Below are positions 27,903 through 36,821 of a stretch of DNA of 64,000 nucleotides, piece by piece. Position numbers and translations under genes: made by a program. The stretch's first letter is position 1. Every line of letters starts with the position of its first letter. The notes below the pieces were generated by a model that was not told the DNA's origin, ran no database searches, and saw nothing but the letters and a program-made list of their open reading frames with translations. This DNA is from Daejeonella sp. H1SJ63 (GTDB lineage Bacteria; Bacteroidota; Bacteroidia; Sphingobacteriales; Sphingobacteriaceae). Where the stretch lies: positions 115,929 to 179,928 of the forward strand of contig NZ_JARKMZ010000010.1 of the NCBI RefSeq assembly GCF_029360775.1, in the 5' to 3' direction.

Positions 27903-28919
27903 TTAAAGTTTCTGTAAAAACTTCATCGTGTCAATTCCATCCGCATAATCCCATAAACCCGGCAGTTGACTTTTGCCGAAGCCATATGTTTTGGTATTTA
28001 GTTCAGCATTTGAAATGATACATTGGATCTGATCTTCGATTGCTTCGAGTTCCTTCTCCAGATCCTGGATATTTTCATATTCTTCGAAATAGATTACGGC
28101 CAGCGGAGAGGTCAGCCGTTTATCTTCTTTCAGCAGTAAAAACCCATTGTCAAGATGTTTGTCCATGTTTACCAAAAAAATGGACTTGTTGTAATCGTAG
28201 TTATTATTGTATTTGTGATGATCATTTACACATTTAAATTCTTCGATAGATTCAAAAAAACGATTGAAATTATATCCCCGGGGTACATAGATTTTTGAAA
28301 CGTTCCTGCATCCCAGACCGAAATAATCAAATATATCGGTTCCCAAAGCTTTGAGATCTTGGGTGCTTTCATTCCCGGTAAGCACTGCAATACTATTACG
28401 GTTTTTGCGGATGATATGAGGTACTTTACTGAAATAATATTCGAAGTATCTTGAAGTATTATTACTTCCTGTTGCGATCACTGCATCATAGTCAGTTAGT
28501 TTTTCTACATAGCTGATCAGTTCATCAAAGCCCGGCCCGATCTCAACCAGTTTGTTTAAAATATAAGGGGTCAGTTTCTTATCCTGAGATGACAGTTTAA
28601 TCAAAGCCCTGTTTCCCGACCCCAATACAGAAAGAATATCATGGAATCCAACCAATGGAATATTTCCTGCTAATACCAGACCAATGCTGAATGGTTTTTG
28701 TGATGAATCTTCAATTCCAATCCATGAATGAAGGTCTTTTTCGTTCAGCATCTCAGCAATTGAGGCCACTGCTTTTGCTGTGTTTTCAGGGGTAAACCAT
28801 GGATTATAGTGCTTTGATGAATTGATAAGCATAGTTAATTCCGTATCCGGATTCCTTAAAATATCACCCAATTGTGCTAATGCACCGATTCGTTGTTTGC
28901 TTGTCAAATTCTTACTCAT
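27903..28919 (-). CDS. LuxC-like acyl-CoA reductase
   Basis: 338 residues matching the LuxC (PF05893) branch of the aldehyde dehydrogenase superfamily, which reduces acyl-CoA or acyl thioesters to aldehydes. Visible are the cofactor-binding part (LVLAGNIPLVGFHDILSVLGSGNRALIKLSS in shortened form), ATGSNNTSRYFEYYF and the proposed catalytic Cys204 in FGLGCRNVSKIYVP. No luciferase genes are nearby. It is divergent from a 2x[4Fe-4S] ferredoxin gene. The physiological substrate is unknown; fatty aldehyde formation is an inference from the family. Confidence 0.85.
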   Translation of the reverse strand: MSKNLTSKQRIGALAQLGDILRNPDTELTMLINSSKHYNPWFTPENTAKAVASIAEMLNEKDLHSWIGIEDSSQKPFSIGLVLAGNIPLVGFHDILSVLGSGNRALIKLSSQDKKLTPYILNKLVEIGPGFDELISYVEKLTDYDAVIATGSNNTSRYFEYYFSKVPHIIRKNRNSIAVLTGNESTQDLKALGTDIFDYFGLGCRNVSKIYVPRGYNFNRFFESIEEFKCVNDHHKYNNNYDYNKSIFLVNMDKHLDNGFLLLKEDKRLTSPLAVIYFEEYENIQDLEKELEAIEDQIQCIISNAELNTKTYGFGKSQLPGLWDYADGIDTMKFLQKL

Positions 28920-28944
28920 CCCAAAAAATTACTTCAAATAATGT

Positions 28945-28952
28945 TATATTTG
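28945..28952 (+). promoter_or_regulatory. Candidate -7 box for the 4Fe-4S ferredoxin gene
   Basis: TATATTTG matches TAnnTTTG exactly in the divergent region between the LuxC-like gene and the ferredoxin gene; it leaves a leader of about 65 nt before the ATG at 29024. Confidence 0.45.
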
Positions 28953-29023
28953 TCCCGATCAAAAAATGAGCCGTAAAACTCTTTTTTGCAAAATTAACTT
29001 AACAAAATAGACTTTTAGATAAA

Positions 29024-29374
29024 ATGGCAATTAAAATCACCGATGAGTGTATTAACTGCGGGGCTTGCGAACCGGAATGCCCGAATAATGCAATTTATGA
29101 TGCAGGTGCATCATGGAGATTCTCTGATGGAACAGGTTTAAGAGGCTTAATAGATTTTGGAGATGGCAGTACTTTAAATGCTGAAGAAGCTCAGTCTGCA
29201 ATTTCTGATGAGGTTTACTACATTGTTTCAGATAAGTGTACTGAATGTGTGGGATTCCATGATGAGCCGCAGTGTGCTGCAGTTTGTCCGGTTGATTGCT
29301 GTGTTGATGATGAAGATGTTCGTGAAACCCGTGAAGAATTACTGGCCAAAAAAGCCTGGCTTCATATGGAGTAA
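29024..29374 (+). CDS. 2x[4Fe-4S] ferredoxin
   Basis: 116-residue electron carrier with two cluster motifs. The first is C-x2-C-x2-C-x3-C at residues 9, 12, 15 and 19 ([12 protein letters not shown]); the second is C-x2-C-x8-C-x3-C ([18 protein letters not shown]), the Alvin/Allochromatium-type spacing. About 45 residues separate the two motifs, a long insertion compared with short clostridial ferredoxins. The partner is unknown; the divergent LuxC-like reductase is the nearest redox enzyme. It is followed by a strong terminator. Confidence 0.92.
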   Translation: MAIKITDECINCGACEPECPNNAIYDAGASWRFSDGTGLRGLIDFGDGSTLNAEEAQSAISDEVYYIVSDKCTECVGFHDEPQCAAVCPVDCCVDDEDVRETREELLAKKAWLHME

Positions 29375-29390
29375 TTACATAATATTTGAC

Positions 29391-29427
29391 AAAAAGCGGC
29401 ATTTGAATTCAAATGCCGCTTTTTTTA
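29391..29427 (+). terminator. Strong terminator after the ferredoxin gene
   Basis: A perfect palindrome of 17 bp arms (29391-29407 and 29408-29424) with an AAAAAGCGGC/GCCGCTTTTT core and seven T residues. It can act in both directions, also for the convergent stress protein gene. Confidence 0.9.
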
Positions 29428-29442
29428 TGCCTTATTCTCTCG

Positions 29443-29916
29443 TTATTTTTTCTCCGGTTTGGGGATAATCAGAACCGGACATTTAGCCTTTCTGGCAACA
29501 CTTTCAGAAACACTGCCGGATATAAAGTGATCAAATCCGGTTCTTCCATGTGTGCCTAAAATGATCATATCGGCCTTACATTCATCAGCTACAGAAAGAA
29601 TCTCATCCTGTGCTCTGCCAATTCTGCTGTACGTTTCAATTTCTACTTTATCGCCATGCTGCTGTTTCAGTCTTTTAAATAAATTTTTACTTGCTTCTTC
29701 CTGAATATGCATCAGCTCCGGAATCATTACCGGAGATTCATTCAGCAATGGATCAGCAGAGTATGGAGATGCCACGGGTATTTCATCTGCATGAACCAAT
29801 ATGATTTTTGAACCCATACTTCCCGCCAGTAATACTCCATAATTTACGGCCTGATCTGAATAGGGGCTGTCTTCAACCGCTATCAGTATTCTGTGAATAT
29901 TTTCGGGACTAATCAT
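29443..29916 (-). CDS. Universal stress protein (UspA family)
   Basis: 157 residues, one Usp domain of the ATP-binding type: RILIAVEDSPYSDQAVNYGVLLA at the start in the expected place and the nucleotide-binding motif GTHGRTGFDHFISGS (G-x2-G-x9-G-S) near the end, followed by VARKAKCPVLIIPKP. Single-domain proteins of this type respond to stress or growth arrest; a precise role cannot be given. It is convergent with the ferredoxin gene and divergent from the NlpC/P60 gene. Confidence 0.92.
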   Translation of the reverse strand: MISPENIHRILIAVEDSPYSDQAVNYGVLLAGSMGSKIILVHADEIPVASPYSADPLLNESPVMIPELMHIQEEASKNLFKRLKQQHGDKVEIETYSRIGRAQDEILSVADECKADMIILGTHGRTGFDHFISGSVSESVARKAKCPVLIIPKPEKK

Positions 29917-29979
29917 GATAAAATATTTGATATTTGTGGATTATCGCTCAATTTAATCTAAAATTGGTTTATTTGCAAG

Positions 29980-30768
29980 ATGAATCAACAGTTTGGTGTT
30001 TGTAATCTTTCATTGGTTCCTCTTAGAACAGAACCATCTGACAGGAGTGAAATGAGCTCACAGTTATTGTTTGGAGATCATTTTACCATTCTGGAAACTA
30101 CTGAAAAGTGGTCTCGGGTCATAACTGAGTATGATGAATATGAAGGATGGATCGATAATAAACAATATGTTCATATCGGTCATTCTACTTTTAACTCAAT
30201 TAGCAATCAGAATTCTATACTTGGATTGGAGCCGGCGCATAAGGTGTTAAGAACCGATACCAACTCGGTTATGTATTTGATGGCAGGATCAGGTATACCA
30301 CAGACGGTTGATAATTACTTTTACCTTGGAGATAACAGATACAAACTGCTTGGCGAAGTTGCTAATCCAAACAAGCGCAACTTCAGGTCATCAATTCAGG
30401 GTGTGCTGATGTTCTATCTGGGAGCTCCCTATTTATGGGGTGGCCGTTCTTTATTTGGGATCGATTGTTCAGGTTTTACCCAGATGGTCTTCAGGCAGTT
30501 CGGGGTAAAAGTGAAGCGTGATGCCTGGCAACAGGTTGAGCAGGGCGAATTGCTTGGCTTTCTTCAGGAGGCCAAAGCCGGTGATCTTGCATTCTTTGAT
30601 AATGAAGAGGGAAGGATCTCCCACGTAGGTGTGATGCTCGACAATCAGCACATTATTCATGCATCGGGCAAGGTAAGGATAGATGCTATTGATAATCAGG
30701 GGATATATAATGCCGAGCTGAAACGTTATACGCATAAGCTCAGAATCATCAAACGTTTAGTGAAGTAA
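29980..30768 (+). CDS. NlpC/P60 family cysteine peptidase with SH3-like domains
   Basis: 262 residues. Two bacterial SH3-like segments (about 5-65 and 80-130) precede an NlpC/P60 domain with the catalytic Cys163 in IDCSGF, His215 in RISHVGVML and a third residue His227 in IIHASG. This layout resembles YkfC-type gamma-D-glutamyl-L-diamino acid endopeptidases, which trim murein peptides. No signal peptide is visible, so a cytoplasmic role in murein peptide recycling is more likely than wall cleavage. The 3' end faces the WD40 gene with a 13 bp gap. Confidence 0.88.
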   Translation: MNQQFGVCNLSLVPLRTEPSDRSEMSSQLLFGDHFTILETTEKWSRVITEYDEYEGWIDNKQYVHIGHSTFNSISNQNSILGLEPAHKVLRTDTNSVMYLMAGSGIPQTVDNYFYLGDNRYKLLGEVANPNKRNFRSSIQGVLMFYLGAPYLWGGRSLFGIDCSGFTQMVFRQFGVKVKRDAWQQVEQGELLGFLQEAKAGDLAFFDNEEGRISHVGVMLDNQHIIHASGKVRIDAIDNQGIYNAELKRYTHKLRIIKRLVK

Positions 30769-30781
30769 GATTAGTGTCGGA

Positions 30782-31702
30782 TTATTCTGCTTCCAGATCA
30801 ATGTCCCAGATCTTTAACAGTTTATCATCACTTACTGAAATTAATTTCCTGCCTGATGGTTCCCAGATAATTTTATTGACAGACATTCTGTGAGAGTCAT
30901 CACCCTTTTCTATGCTGATGGTTTTCTTCAGTCCGTAATTTTCAGTATCCCAGATCTTGATACTTTTATCCCTGCTGCCGGTTGCCATAAATGGTAATTC
31001 CGGATGAAATACAATACTGTATATCGAGAAGAGGTGTGCCGGAATATTCCGGATGAGTGAATAATCTTTGGTATCCCAGATCTTTAACTGAGCATCTCTG
31101 CCCCCTGAAATCAGATGTTTACCATCAGGCGAAAATTGCAGGGAACTGATTGGCATAGTATGCTGATCAAGCACCGTAATCAGACTGAAATCATTAAGAC
31201 TGTAAATTTTGATCAAATTGTCCTTGCATCCGAAAGCGACAGTTTTTTCGTCAGGGCTGATACTGATTGTCCGGACCGTTGACTGAGAAACCTGAAATGT
31301 GTAGAGCAGCTTTAATTCATTGAGATCCCATACAGAAACACTTCCGTCTTCTGATGAAACAAGCAGTTCATTTTTAGAATTAACAGACTTAATATCAAAA
31401 ACCGGAAGTTTATGGTGGATCAGCGGATCATGAAGCTTTTGCTCTTCGAAATTAAAAACATTTACCAAACCACTCCGTTCTCCGGCCAGCAACAATGGAA
31501 AAGCTCTGGTACTGTGAAGAGAATATACTGATGAGCGGACCGGGAAAAGAACTTTTATGAATCCCGGTGTTTTCAGACTCCATTCAACAATCCCTTTATC
31601 ATTGCCTCCTGTAAAGATAATTCCCGGTTTCATGGAATTCTCAACAGTAAATATCGGATTCTGATGTCCCGATAAAGTAGCTGTATTGTTAATACGAATC
31701 AT
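30782..31702 (-). CDS. WD40 repeat protein
   Basis: 306 residues made of about seven WD40 blades, recognised by their closing strands: GIVEWSL, LVNVFNF, SVSVWDL, LIKIYSL, QLKIWDT, SIKIWDT and LLKIWDI. This fits a single seven-bladed propeller with no signal peptide, i.e. a cytoplasmic scaffold. The partner is unknown. It lies 34 bp downstream of hisIE on the same strand and may be read through from the his operon, but nothing links it to histidine synthesis. Confidence 0.88.
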   Translation of the reverse strand: MIRINNTATLSGHQNPIFTVENSMKPGIIFTGGNDKGIVEWSLKTPGFIKVLFPVRSSVYSLHSTRAFPLLLAGERSGLVNVFNFEEQKLHDPLIHHKLPVFDIKSVNSKNELLVSSEDGSVSVWDLNELKLLYTFQVSQSTVRTISISPDEKTVAFGCKDNLIKIYSLNDFSLITVLDQHTMPISSLQFSPDGKHLISGGRDAQLKIWDTKDYSLIRNIPAHLFSIYSIVFHPELPFMATGSRDKSIKIWDTENYGLKKTISIEKGDDSHRMSVNKIIWEPSGRKLISVSDDKLLKIWDIDLEAE

Positions 31703-31736
31703 TCTGATCTTCAGGTTTTATCTGTTTGAGGCAGAA

Positions 31737-32330
31737 TTATTTCCCCGAATGTCTGCTCTCGAGGTTTTTGGCAATGGTATTCAGACTGATGTTTTTCTCT
31801 TTCATTAATACCAGGAGGTGGAATACCAGATCAGAAGCTTCATTGATGAAATCATGTTCGGTTTCGTTAAGTGCAGCAATTACAGTTTCAACACCTTCTT
31901 CCCCAACTTTCTGGGCAATTTTATTCAATCCTTTTGCACGCAGTTTGTTAACGTATGAACCTTCTGCCGGATTGTTGTACCGGTCTTCAATGATTTTCTC
32001 CAGCTCGAAAATAAAATTTTGATTATAGGAAGTATCGAAGCAACTTCTGGTACCCTTATGGCAGGTTGGACCTACCGGATTTACCCTGATTAAAAGGGTG
32101 TCATTGTCGCAGTCTTCACTGATTGAAATCACGTTCAGAAAATGTCCGCTTTCTTCGCCCTTGGTCCATAAGCGGTTTTTTGCTCTTGAAAAAAAGGTAA
32201 CCTTTCCTTCTGCCAGAGTTTTCTGATAAGCTTCCTCATTCATATATCCCAGCATGAGTACTTCCATTGTCTTTTCATCCTGTATCACTACAGGAACCAG
32301 ACCTTCACCTTTTTTAAAATCGATTGTCAT
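31737..32330 (-). CDS. hisIE: Bifunctional phosphoribosyl-AMP cyclohydrolase / phosphoribosyl-ATP diphosphatase
   Basis: Catalyses steps 2 and 3 of histidine synthesis. 197 residues: the N-terminal HisI domain ([21 protein letters not shown]; zinc residues in [12 protein letters not shown]) and the C-terminal HisE domain ([16 protein letters not shown] with the Glu-rich metal site). This fusion is the usual form in Bacteroidota. It is the last gene of the his operon, 17 bp behind hisF. Confidence 0.95.
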   Translation of the reverse strand: MTIDFKKGEGLVPVVIQDEKTMEVLMLGYMNEEAYQKTLAEGKVTFFSRAKNRLWTKGEESGHFLNVISISEDCDNDTLLIRVNPVGPTCHKGTRSCFDTSYNQNFIFELEKIIEDRYNNPAEGSYVNKLRAKGLNKIAQKVGEEGVETVIAALNETEHDFINEASDLVFHLLVLMKEKNISLNTIAKNLESRHSGK

Positions 32331-32347
32331 TACTATATTTTTTCGGG

Positions 32348-33157
32348 TTATAATCTAACCTCAATATTATTTTCTTTTAATACCTTCTTCAGATCCGGGA
32401 TCAGGATCTCGCCATAATGAAATACTGAAGCTGCTAATGCTGCATCGGCATTGCTTATTTTGAAACAGTCAACAAAATGCTGAATCGTACCTGCACCACC
32501 TGAGGCAATCAGGGGGATAGTCATGGTATCGTTCACTTTTTTCAGAAGAGTATTGTCAAAGCCTGCCTTCGTACCATCATGATCCATAGAGGTCAGAAGG
32601 ATTTCTCCTGCTCCGCGTGCTTCGGCTTCTTTAATCCAGTCTTCTGTTTCAATTTCAGTAGCTATACGTCCTCCGTTCAGGTGGACATAGTTTTTACCAT
32701 TGATATGCTTGGTATCAATGGCCACCACCACAAACTGTTTACCAAAGGCTAATGCAAGTTCATCAATAAAGCCAGGGTTTCTGACTGCAGCTGAATTGAT
32801 GGAGATTTTATCCGCTCCCGAATTCAGTAAAATGTCTGCATCTGCAATTTCATTGATCCCGCCACCAATAGTAAAAGGTATGTTTACCTGTCGTGCTACA
32901 GACCTAACCAACTCAACCATGGTTTTTCGCCTTTCATGCGTTGCAGTGATATCCAGAAATACCAGTTCATCGGCACCCTGGTTAGAATACTGATAGGCAA
33001 GCTCTACAGGATCTCCGGCATCGCGCAAAGCAACAAAGTTGACACCCTTAACAGTGCGCCCGTCTTTCACATCCAGACAAGGAATGATCCTTTTGGCAAG
33101 GTCATTAACCGAAGCCGTTAAGTCTGAATTTTTATAATTTAAAACAGGATTATCCAA
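32348..33157 (-). CDS. hisF: Imidazole glycerol phosphate synthase cyclase subunit HisF
   Basis: TIM-barrel cyclase that, with the glutaminase HisH, makes imidazole glycerol phosphate and AICAR. The core starts at [22 protein letters not shown] with the first catalytic Asp in CLDV; the second is in [12 protein letters not shown]. The open frame has 269 residues because about 20 residues precede the normal start. The only in-frame start there is TTG at 33157; no ATG or GTG is available nearer the core. It follows hisA by 31 bp. Either the extension is real or translation starts at a rarer codon. Confidence 0.93.
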   Translation of the reverse strand: MDNPVLNYKNSDLTASVNDLAKRIIPCLDVKDGRTVKGVNFVALRDAGDPVELAYQYSNQGADELVFLDITATHERRKTMVELVRSVARQVNIPFTIGGGINEIADADILLNSGADKISINSAAVRNPGFIDELALAFGKQFVVVAIDTKHINGKNYVHLNGGRIATEIETEDWIKEAEARGAGEILLTSMDHDGTKAGFDNTLLKKVNDTMTIPLIASGGAGTIQHFVDCFKISNADAALAASVFHYGEILIPDLKKVLKENNIEVRL

Positions 33158-33188
33158 TTTTTCTGATTTTGTGATAGTCTTTATCAGT

Positions 33189-33938
33189 TTAGAAGCTGAT
33201 CAGGGCTTTCAGATTCCAGTCTTTAATCTCTTCAATAGAAATTTTTCCTTCGTAAATTGCTTTACCAACTACACATGATTCGACTTTAATTTTTTGCAGC
33301 TCTTCAATATCCTTCATAGAGCTTACACCTCCGGAGGCAATCAGTTTAATGAATGGAGAATGATCCAGCAATTTTTTGTAAAGGCTAACTCCGGCACCGC
33401 CAAGTTTTCCGTCTTTGTCGATATCAGTACATAGGAACCGGAAGAAACCAAGATTAAGACATTTGTCAACATAATCCATGAGTTTTATCGGCGAACTTTC
33501 CATCCATCCCGAATATTTGATCACCTCATCCAGAACATCAATTGCAACTACAACCTGATCCTGGCATTTTTCCTTGCCACATATCTCACGGCTTAACTCC
33601 GGAAGGAAATCAGCATTGGTGATGGCCTGGGTACCTACAATGATGCGGTGAATTCCTGCATCGATCAGTTCTCTGACCTTGTCAATACTTCTGACACCAC
33701 CGCCATACTGGATTTTAATATTGGTTTTATTTATAATATCGAACAGAAATTTCTGATTGCTGAAATCACCCTTGGCCCCGTTCAGGTCAATAATGTGTAT
33801 GAACTCAGTACCGTTCGATTTATATTTATCGATCATTTCTTCAAGAGTAACATCATAGGATGTTACCTGCTTGTAGTCGCCTTCCCGTAAACGGACAACC
33901 TTCCCGTCTAAAATGTCAATTGCTGGAATTATATACAT
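33189..33938 (-). CDS. hisA: Phosphoribosylformimino-5-aminoimidazole carboxamide ribotide isomerase HisA
   Basis: TIM-barrel isomerase for step 4 of the pathway. 249 residues with the catalytic Asp8 in [19 protein letters not shown] and the second Asp in [12 protein letters not shown]; two phosphate-binding motifs, YGGGVRS and ASGGVSS, are clear. It sits between hisH (4 bp gap) and hisF, in the standard order. Confidence 0.96.
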   Translation of the reverse strand: MYIIPAIDILDGKVVRLREGDYKQVTSYDVTLEEMIDKYKSNGTEFIHIIDLNGAKGDFSNQKFLFDIINKTNIKIQYGGGVRSIDKVRELIDAGIHRIIVGTQAITNADFLPELSREICGKEKCQDQVVVAIDVLDEVIKYSGWMESSPIKLMDYVDKCLNLGFFRFLCTDIDKDGKLGGAGVSLYKKLLDHSPFIKLIASGGVSSMKDIEELQKIKVESCVVGKAIYEGKISIEEIKDWNLKALISF

Positions 33939-33942
33939 GAGT

Positions 33943-34536
33943 TTATGCTAAGTGTGCAAAATTTTTCAAAAGTTGTTCTCCGGCAAGCCCGGATTTTTCT
34001 GGATGAAACTGAACTCCATAAAAGTTATCTTTTTGTATAACTGCAGAGAATTTAATTCCGTATTCTGCTAAAGCAATGGTAAAAGTAGAATTAAATTCTA
34101 TAAAATAAGAGTGTACAAAATAAAAATGCGAGCCCTGTGGAATTTCATTAAAGAGTGGACTCTCAACTGTACGGAATACTTTATTCCAGCCGGTATGCGG
34201 GACTTTAACCTGCAGCTCATCGCTGAAGAGCTTTGTTTCAAGCGGAATAATACCCGTAAGCTTAGAATCTCCTTCTTCAGAATGCAGGGTAAGCAATTGC
34301 ATCCCTACACAGATACCCAGCACCGGTTTTTTTAATGCAAGGATTGATGGCACAAGTCCGGTATCATTCAGCTTTTGCATAGCTGAACCCGCATGACCTA
34401 CACCCGGAATAATATAACGGTCGTATTGCTCAAAATCTTCTGCAGTTTTGATCATGCCGTATTGAAGACCCAGTCGGTCCAGTGCCGCTGTCAGTGAAAA
34501 AATATTGCCGGCGCCGTAATATACTATTCCGATCAT
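33943..34536 (-). CDS. hisH: Imidazole glycerol phosphate synthase glutaminase subunit HisH
   Basis: Class I glutamine amidotransferase that supplies ammonia to HisF. 197 residues with the nucleophile Cys in LGICVGMQLL and the His-Glu pair in GVQFHPEKSG. N-terminal YYGAGNIFSL is typical. The start overlaps the end of hisB by 4 bp (34533-34536), consistent with coupled translation. Confidence 0.96.
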   Translation of the reverse strand: MIGIVYYGAGNIFSLTAALDRLGLQYGMIKTAEDFEQYDRYIIPGVGHAGSAMQKLNDTGLVPSILALKKPVLGICVGMQLLTLHSEEGDSKLTGIIPLETKLFSDELQVKVPHTGWNKVFRTVESPLFNEIPQGSHFYFVHSYFIEFNSTFTIALAEYGIKFSAVIQKDNFYGVQFHPEKSGLAGEQLLKNFAHLA

Positions 34537-35627
34537 AATACTCCTTTCGTGCTTGGAAGTTCTGTTCCGGTAATTTTTATGGCTTGTTTAATGCTTTTTG
34601 CCAAAGCTTTAAAGCTCGCTTCTATCATATGATGGGTGTTATCTCCATCAATAATCTTTAGATTCAGGTTCATTCCTGCATGCTCAGAGAACGATTTCAT
34701 CCAGTGTTCAAACATCTCTGTCGGGAAATCGCCTACATATTCGCGGTCAAATTTTCCTTCATAGATGAAATAGGCGCGGTCAGAAAAATCAATGGCGCAT
34801 TGTACCAGAGCCTCGTCCATGGGCAGCAGAAAACCATAACGTTCAATGCCGCGTTTGTCGCCCAATGCCTGTTTGAAAGCTTTTCCAAGGGCTATGGCAC
34901 TGTCTTCAATAGTATGATGCTCATCGATTTCCAGATCACCATCAACTTTTAAAGTCAGGTCAACACCCGAATGTTTAGCCAGCTGATCGAGCATATGGTC
35001 GTAAAACTTCAGTCCGGTATCAATATGATGTTCGCCATTTCCATCCAGATTCAGACTGAGTTTGATTTTGGTTTCTTTGGTATTTCTTTCCAGTTCAACC
35101 AGACGATCTTTTTTAGCAGTCAGAAATTTGCAGATCTCCTGCCAGCTATTGCTGCATAATACCGCTCTGTCATTGCTTTTATCAGCATAGAATATCGCCT
35201 TGCATCCAAGATTTACAGCAAGCTGAACATCCGTTTCACGATCGCCGATGGTATAGGAATGATGCAGGTCGATCAGGTTGGAGATCAGGTAATTGGTCAG
35301 TAATCCGGTGTTGGGCTTACGATTCGGACTATTATCTTCCGGAAATGAGTCGTCAACAAAGATCTCGGCAAAGCTTACTCCTTCATTTCTAAGCGTATCG
35401 AGCATTTTCTGATGAGGCTTTTGAAAATCGTTTTCTGGAAAGCTGATAGTTCCTCTTCCATCCTGGTTGGTAACCATGACCAGCTCATATCCAAAGTCCT
35501 GAAGTTTTTTCAGGGATGAAATGGCATAAGGCAGGAATTCCAGCTTCTCGAGACTGTCAACCTGAAAGTCGACAGGCGGCTCAAGGATTAAGGTTCCATC
35601 ACGGTCTATAAACAATACCTTTTTCAT
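34533..35627 (-). CDS. hisB: Bifunctional histidinol-phosphatase / imidazoleglycerol-phosphate dehydratase HisB
   Basis: Catalyses steps 6 and 8. 364 residues: the N-terminal HAD phosphatase (FIDRDGTLI with the nucleophile Asp, residues 6-14) and the C-terminal dehydratase with duplicated His motifs, DHMLDQLAKHSG / DEHHTIEDSAIALG and FEHWMKSFSEHAG / NTHHMIEASFKALA. The fused form is the same as in enterobacteria. A 111 bp gap with a hairpin separates it from hisC, an unusual break in an otherwise tight operon. Confidence 0.96.
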   Translation of the reverse strand: MKKVLFIDRDGTLILEPPVDFQVDSLEKLEFLPYAISSLKKLQDFGYELVMVTNQDGRGTISFPENDFQKPHQKMLDTLRNEGVSFAEIFVDDSFPEDNSPNRKPNTGLLTNYLISNLIDLHHSYTIGDRETDVQLAVNLGCKAIFYADKSNDRAVLCSNSWQEICKFLTAKKDRLVELERNTKETKIKLSLNLDGNGEHHIDTGLKFYDHMLDQLAKHSGVDLTLKVDGDLEIDEHHTIEDSAIALGKAFKQALGDKRGIERYGFLLPMDEALVQCAIDFSDRAYFIYEGKFDREYVGDFPTEMFEHWMKSFSEHAGMNLNLKIIDGDNTHHMIEASFKALAKSIKQAIKITGTELPSTKGVL

Positions 35628-35683
35628 CTTTTTATTTTTTTAATGGTAATGAACCTGCCTGCATGCCGTCAGGTATGCCGATC

Positions 35684-35726
35684 ATGATTTTGATAATCAT
35701 ACCCCTGCGGGTTTTATCAAAATCAT
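35684..35726. repeat. Hairpin and REP-like sequence in the hisC-hisB gap
   Basis: ATGATTTTGATAA (35684-35696) and TTATCAAAATCAT (35714-35726) form a perfect 13 bp stem around a loop with CCCCTGCGGG. Just left of it, 35653-35679 carries a CCTGCCTGCATGCCGTCAGG-type GC-rich stretch resembling dispersed repeats of Bacteroidota. No clear T run follows, so it is not called a terminator. Confidence 0.5.
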
Positions 35727-35738
35727 ATTGGTTTCATA

Positions 35739-36794
35739 TTACCTGGATTCCTGAAAGTTTTTTAATGCGTTTAATAATATTTTATTTTCTTCCGGTGTGC
35801 CGATGGTGATCCGTAAAGAACCCTCACAAAGTTCAACTTTGGAGCGGTCCCGTACAATGATTCCCTGATCTACCAGATGTCCGTAAATACCTCTTGGATT
35901 TGTTGTCTTTACCAGAATGAAATTTGCATCTGAAGGGTATATTTTCAGAACAGAAGGCAGCTGTGCCAGTTCGGCTACTAATTTCCCGCGTTCTTCAACA
36001 GTTTCCTTAATCCAGTTGTTTACCTGATCTACATTTTGCAATGCTTCAAGCGCCAGTTCCTGTGATGCTTCATTAATATTGTACGGCGGCTTTACTTTAT
36101 TGAAGACCTCTATGATCTCTTCACTTGCAAATGCCATTCCAATTCTCAATCCGGCAAGTCCCCATGCTTTTGATAAAGTCTGAAGCACAATCAAATTAGA
36201 ATATTCAGTTAATTCCTGAATAAAGGTCTTTTGCCGGCTGTAATTAATATAAGCTTCATCAATAACCACTAAACCATTAAAATTGGTAAGAATGGTCTCA
36301 ATATCCTGTCTGTCTATGGAATTTCCGGTTGGATTATTAGGCGAGCAGATGAAGATGATCTTGGTATGATCATCAATAGCTTCGGCAATACCTTCCATAT
36401 TTAACTGATAGTCAGGCCTTAATATTACTTTTCGTACTTCAACGTCGTTGATGTTTGCTGAAACCTCATACATTCCATAGGTAGGAGGAAGGGTAATTAC
36501 ATTATCAATTCCCGGATTACAAAATGCCCTGAAAAGAATGTCAATCGCTTCATCGCTCCCATTTCCTAAGAAAATATTTTGTGGAGGCACTCCCTTTATT
36601 TCAGAAAGACGCTTTTTGATTTTCCATTGCAGGGGATCCGGATAGCGATTGTAGCTTCGGCTAAGAGGAGAACCATAACTGTTCTCATTGGCATCCAGAA
36701 ATACAGAAGCTTCTCCCTTAAATTCATCTCTTGCAGATGAGTAGGGAACCAGCTCTTTTATATTTTTACGAAGTATATTATTTATGTTGAACAT
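35739..36794 (-). CDS. hisC: Histidinol-phosphate aminotransferase HisC
   Basis: PLP-dependent class I/II aminotransferase for step 7. 351 residues; the PLP lysine lies in TLSKAWGLAGLRIG, and FLGNGSDEAIDILFRAF, CSPNNPTGNSI and VIDEAYINY are the other family marks. The length is typical of HisC. It follows hisD by 27 bp; hisB comes after a 111 bp hairpin-bearing gap. Confidence 0.95.
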   Translation of the reverse strand: MFNINNILRKNIKELVPYSSARDEFKGEASVFLDANENSYGSPLSRSYNRYPDPLQWKIKKRLSEIKGVPPQNIFLGNGSDEAIDILFRAFCNPGIDNVITLPPTYGMYEVSANINDVEVRKVILRPDYQLNMEGIAEAIDDHTKIIFICSPNNPTGNSIDRQDIETILTNFNGLVVIDEAYINYSRQKTFIQELTEYSNLIVLQTLSKAWGLAGLRIGMAFASEEIIEVFNKVKPPYNINEASQELALEALQNVDQVNNWIKETVEERGKLVAELAQLPSVLKIYPSDANFILVKTTNPRGIYGHLVDQGIIVRDRSKVELCEGSLRITIGTPEENKILLNALKNFQESR

Positions 36795-36821
36795 CGTATA
36801 TTTTTATTAATTGCCGGTTTA

